Assembly: GCA_022497155.1 (NCBI GenBank)
Contig: MU385756.1
Location: 186,001-250,000 of the forward strand
Reading direction: 5' to 3'
DNA: 64,000 nucleotides
From: Whalleya microplaca
Taxonomy: Eukaryota; Ascomycota; Sordariomycetes; Xylariales; Xylariaceae
The stretch's first letter is position 1. Every line of letters begins with the position of its first letter. The position numbers and the translations under genes were made by a program. Below, in pieces: positions 60,601 through 64,000 of the stretch. The notes beneath the pieces were generated by a model. It did no database searches. It had not been told where the DNA came from and worked only from the letters and a program-made list of their open reading frames with translations.

Positions 60601-61290
60601 CTTCGCTCGTTGATTCGTAAATCGCGCTTGAATACTTGGTTTTCGATTTCACGATAATTACTGGAAAACACCTTTCCTTTCACTCTCTCTTTCGCTATCT
60701 CTGTCTGTCTCTTTCTCTGTCCTTCTATCTTTCTCTCTATCTCTCCGCGCAATCAAGTAAACAAAACAACAAAAAGCCAATATGTACGAGGTGAGCGATT
60801 AAAATGGACAAGCAATCGAAATCTCAATCAAGAATGTCGGGAGAAAAAGGCAGATCGGGTTGTTCGAGATTGGAATTCGGTTTCCGTTGTATTACTATAA
60901 AACCCCATCTGAAATCCGATAGTTTCAGCTGTCCTTATCAGTGTACGGATCGCCCAGCTGTCGGTGGTGCGGTGACGAAACAGGTGTGTAAAGGTGTGTG
61001 TCGCGCAGGGATTGGTCGGCCAGCTGGGAGCCGGACTGCCAGATACGTACTGCCAGAGATATGCCGGGGCTGTCCACAGGTGTGTCAGATGCCGCCGAGG
61101 TTCTGCTTGATCAGTCAGGAACCACCCGAGTGACTAGGTAGCTCCGGGTCCCATGACACTTACCTAGGATAGATACACTATACCTTGGTAAATAATTAAT
61201 TTAAATGTATATGTATCTCGACTTGATTATCGTTTCGCTTTCTCATAATTGTCTTAAACTTACAACCATTACGTCTCATTCCAATCAAGT
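60601..61290. other. Bidirectional upstream region of the Rab and HSD10-like genes
   Basis: 690 bp. Includes a pyrimidine-rich run of about 80 nt (60672-60749, CTTT/CTCT units). A 109-codon open frame at 60804-61133 shows no recognisable product and was not called. Direct TACC repeats occur just downstream, in the first intron of the next gene. Confidence 0.55.
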
Positions 61291-62267
61291 ATGAAGATCG
61301 AGGGCAGAACATTCGTTGTTTCCGGCGGGTACGTGTCAATCTTACCTACCTACCTATAGTTCCCCTATCATCATCACGAACTACACAACCCAGCCCGGCT
61401 AACACCAGACCAGTGCATCCGGCCTCGGCCGCGCAGCCGCGGAGGAGATCTGCCGCGCCGGCGGCAACGTCGCGGTGCTGGACCTGAACGAAGAAAACGG
61501 CGCCGCGGTAGTAACCTCACTGCCCCCGGGCCGTGGCAAGTTCTTCGTGTGCGACGTGTTGGAGACATCCAGCATTGCGAGCGCCGTCCAGGGCACCGTG
61601 GATTGGGTCGCGCAGACGGGCAAGCCGCTAGGCGGTATCATCCCAGCCGCGGGGGTGGGGAACCCGGCGACGGTATGCGTTTGCTTTACCTCTCTCTACC
61701 TAACCTAGAGGAGGACTACTGCAATTGAAATATAGCAGACCCTGGAATTCTAGATACTAACAGTTCAAGCAGATCCTAGATCGCAATGGCGACGCCTTTA
61801 GCCTAGATAGCTTCGACTTCGTAGTCAATATCAATTTACGGGGCACCGTGGATCTGGTCCGGCAATGTCTCGTCCACCTGGCCAAGACGGATCCCGCGGG
61901 ACCGGACAAGGAACGGGGCGTCGTCATTATGGTAGCCTCGTGCGCAGCATTTGACGGCCAAATGGGCCAGGTCTCGTACGCCGCGAGTAAAGGCGCGGTG
62001 GTGTCTATGACCTTGCCGATGACCAGAGACTTAGCCCGCTACGGTATCCGCTGCGTCACCATCGCCCCTGGCATATTCGAGTCGCAAATGACTGCCATGA
62101 TGCCCAAGAAGTTGATGAAAGGTTTGGAAACAGTTATGGAATTTCCGAAGCGGGCTGGGCAGCCGCCGGAGTTTGCGCTATTGGTGCGGCAGGTCATCGA
62201 GAACGGGATGTTGAATGGTACTGTAATACGGTTAGATGGAGGACTGAGGATGCCTAGTAAGATCTAA
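61291..62267 (+). CDS. 3-hydroxyacyl-CoA dehydrogenase type II-like SDR (HSD10-like)
   Basis: Three exons: 61291..61328, 61414..61672, 61773..62267; 263 aa, the length of HSD17B10. Classical SDR: the cofactor glycine motif is rebuilt across the first intron (VVSGG then ASGLGRA), with Asp in VAVLDLN indicating NAD. AAGVGNPAT corresponds to NNAG, VNINLRGT follows, catalytic Ser lies in IMVASCAAFDGQ, and SYAASKGAV is the YxxxK. VTIAPGIFESQM and GTVIRLDGGLRMP are characteristic of the HSD10 family. Such enzymes work in mitochondria on branched short-chain 3-hydroxyacyl-CoA, for example in isoleucine breakdown. PAAG in place of NNAG is a small deviation. Confidence 0.9.
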
Positions 62268-62551
62268 GAACAACACAATGAGTACCACAAATGAGCCCAG
62301 GGCACAATGTCATCGTGTTGCGACTGCATCTAAATCCTAAGCAAAGCCATTATCTGAGGCGCATATGCCACGAAACACCCATCAATTGCCCAATTACCAT
62401 CCAGATGTTGCACAACAATCAACAAAGTATCCGCCCTAAGCAAACCGATGCTCTGCCCCAGCCATCCTCCAGACTCCTCAACGCAGCAGACGGAGTCATA
62501 TCGGTTGCTCCTCGCAGGGATTCCTCAGTCAAATGACAACGCAGGAATCGT

Positions 62552-64000
62552 TCAGGCGTCATAGGAGACGCGACGGCGAATGGGAGAGCGCTCCCGATGG
62601 GTGCGTCCAGTGATGGGCGGCGGCGATCGCTCCCGGTGACGGTAGAATCTACCCGAGTATAAGCGCTGCAGCTCTGTCATGGGCGGAGAGCGTGGGCGAA
62701 CGTATTCCACGTACTGGCGACGGGCAGAGTCCTCCAGTCTCCCACCCAAGGCAAAGCCTTCCAAGAAGGCACGAGAGGCCACCGGGTCCTCCAGAATATG
62801 CGGACTGGGCCCGTTGGTGGCCCCGCACAAGGCCTGCACACGGCCGATGAGGAAGCGGACTTCCTCGCGGCGGTCATACTCGGGTTTGTAATAAGAAGCC
62901 ATGGGCTCCGGCACGACGGAAGCAAAAGGTGCATAGCGGTTACCGCGGTCCTCGCGCTTGGCGGGGACAGGCTCCGGCTTAACCGGAGCATATCCACTAT
63001 GTCCCTTCGTCGCATCGGGCTTGACATTCTCCGTAGGTTTGACGCTAGGCTTGGGGCAAGGTAACTTGCGTACCTCTTCGATTGCCCGCTTGGCGAGAGC
63101 CTGCTTAGCTGCCACGGCAGTTGTGAAAGTACGACCGTCATGAAGAGTTTTGCCGTTGAGGTTGACCGAGCACTTGAAATCACCGTCACGGGTGACCCAC
63201 TCTTTGAATTGAGGGTTAAACTTCCTCTTCTGGCACTCGAGGCTCAAGATGGCCGTAGCAGTGCGGCCAAAATCACTGCCTCTTTTGCCATCATTGCCGT
63301 TAACGTTGCCGTTACCGTTGCTGTTACTGTTACCATTGCCAACACGCTGAGCAGTCTCAGTCCCCTCCATGGTGGCCTGGGCTGGCATGCCTGCCGTGCT
63401 ACCCAGGCCAGGAAAAGGAAGAGAGGCAGTGCGGAAAGTGAATGGGTGGGGAGCCATCGCAGTAGGGGCGGGTGCTAGAACGCGCAGTCAGCAAATCGCG
63501 ATCGGACGGGATAAATACTCGGGAAATGCAGTCATTTACAGTAGTGGGATGAACCCATTGGCACGGAACGAGAGGGGACACCGGCGACACCGGCGATGCC
63601 GGCAACCGCCCGGTTATCCAAAGCAGCATTAGATGACATATTGTTCTCACTGCTGTTGGTGATTGAGACGGGATTGGGGGCTCTCTCCATCATCTGTCGG
63701 AAACGATACTGTCCAGATCCTTTCTCTGGGCTGGGTCCAAGAGAAAGCAACCGATTTTGCTGGGTAGGGTTATTAGTGGCGACAGGAATAGGAAATGAAG
63801 TGGCTGCTGAGAGCGTGAGGAGGGCACCCACAAGGCCTGGGACCAGGACTGGTTGATAGGTAGAGGTGGTGGTGGTAGCAGAGAGCACTGCTAAATATAA
63901 ATGGAGGAAATTAGTCTGTCTATTCAATGTAGTCTGGACAACCGATAACGTGATTGTGTACGAAAAGCTTACCCCCACCAGTGTTCTCTTTGTTTGGATG
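62552..64000 (-). CDS. dsRNA-binding-domain protein, 5' end outside the window
   Basis: Exons seen: >64000..63973, 63887..63540, 63474..62552, about 432 codons; the start lies beyond the right edge. Introns have GTAAGC..CAG and GTAAAT..CTAG borders and phases fit. N-terminal visible part: low-complexity Ser/Thr/Pro sequence, then an Asn/Gly repeat (GNGNSNSNGNGNVNGNDG). A single double-stranded-RNA-binding-like domain follows, about 63045-63265 (RKFNPQFKEWVTRDGDFKCS, VNLNGKTLHDGRTFTTAVAA, KQALAKRAIEEVRKL). The C-terminus is rich in Arg-Ser-Pro (RERSPPPITGRTHRERSPIR), like splicing-related proteins. Its role is unknown; RNA binding is inferred. It converges on the HSD10-like gene with only 284 bp between stops. 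Confidence 0.8.

Noticed and set aside
60804..61133. 109-codon Cys-containing frame upstream of the HSD10-like gene
   Set aside because: No recognisable motif or signal peptide, and it lies in the shared promoter region.

Overview
This is a piece of a filamentous ascomycete (Pezizomycotina) nuclear genome. The genes are separated by 0.3-3 kb and interrupted by short introns of about 49-175 nt, with GT..AG borders and CTAAC/CTGAC-type branch points. Protein families include a fungal COP9 subunit 7, a Lys2-type reductase, a Rok1 helicase, xylitol dehydrogenase and small secreted proteins. A 10-kb retroelement carries the extreme CpA-to-TpA mutation typical of repeat-induced point mutation (RIP). 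I favour a Sordariomycete, but that is only an impression. Exon structures below were worked out by hand from splice signals and reading-frame continuity.

Layout. 1-618: 3' end of a RAX1-like RGS/membrane protein. 2213-12166: one complete but dead Ty3/gypsy chromovirus with 170-bp LTRs, a CCCAG target duplication and an unusual extra reading frame after the chromodomain. 12473-13494 (-): CSN7. 15159-19074 (-): an eight-exon adenylation-carrier-reductase enzyme of the Lys2 family that lacks the usual N-terminal domain. 20937-24570 (+): Ccc2-type copper ATPase. 27786-30019 (+): unrecognised 725-aa membrane protein. 30675-32658 (+): vanillyl-alcohol-oxidase-type flavoenzyme. 34297-34872 (-): Gfa-type glutathione/formaldehyde protein. 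36210-37465 (+): endonuclease/exonuclease/phosphatase-fold hydrolase. 37510-38188: possible small inverted-repeat element. 39053-40508 (-): NAD-dependent epimerase-like protein. About 41262-41445: GMC oxidoreductase relic. 42267-43498 (-): SRR1-domain protein. 44312-44381: tandem pair of hairpins.

45376-47436 (-): Rok1 RNA helicase. 48296-49424 (+): xylitol dehydrogenase. 50553-51492 (-) and 53232-54029 (+): two divergently placed secreted proteins, the second a six-cysteine effector candidate with a Kex2-like site. 54668-57311 (-): GH2 beta-mannosidase. 59234-60600 (-): Rab4-like GTPase. 61291-62267 (+): HSD10-type dehydrogenase. 62552-64000 (-): dsRNA-binding protein running off the right edge.

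The genes do not form an evident biosynthetic cluster. Core housekeeping genes (CSN7, Rok1, Rab4-like, Cu-ATPase) alternate with accessory metabolic enzymes, secreted proteins and transposon debris. The most unusual items are the N-terminally short Lys2 paralog, the VAO-like enzyme with changed flavin and active-site residues, the extra coiled-coil frame in the retroelement, and the RIP pattern that fades inside both LTRs.
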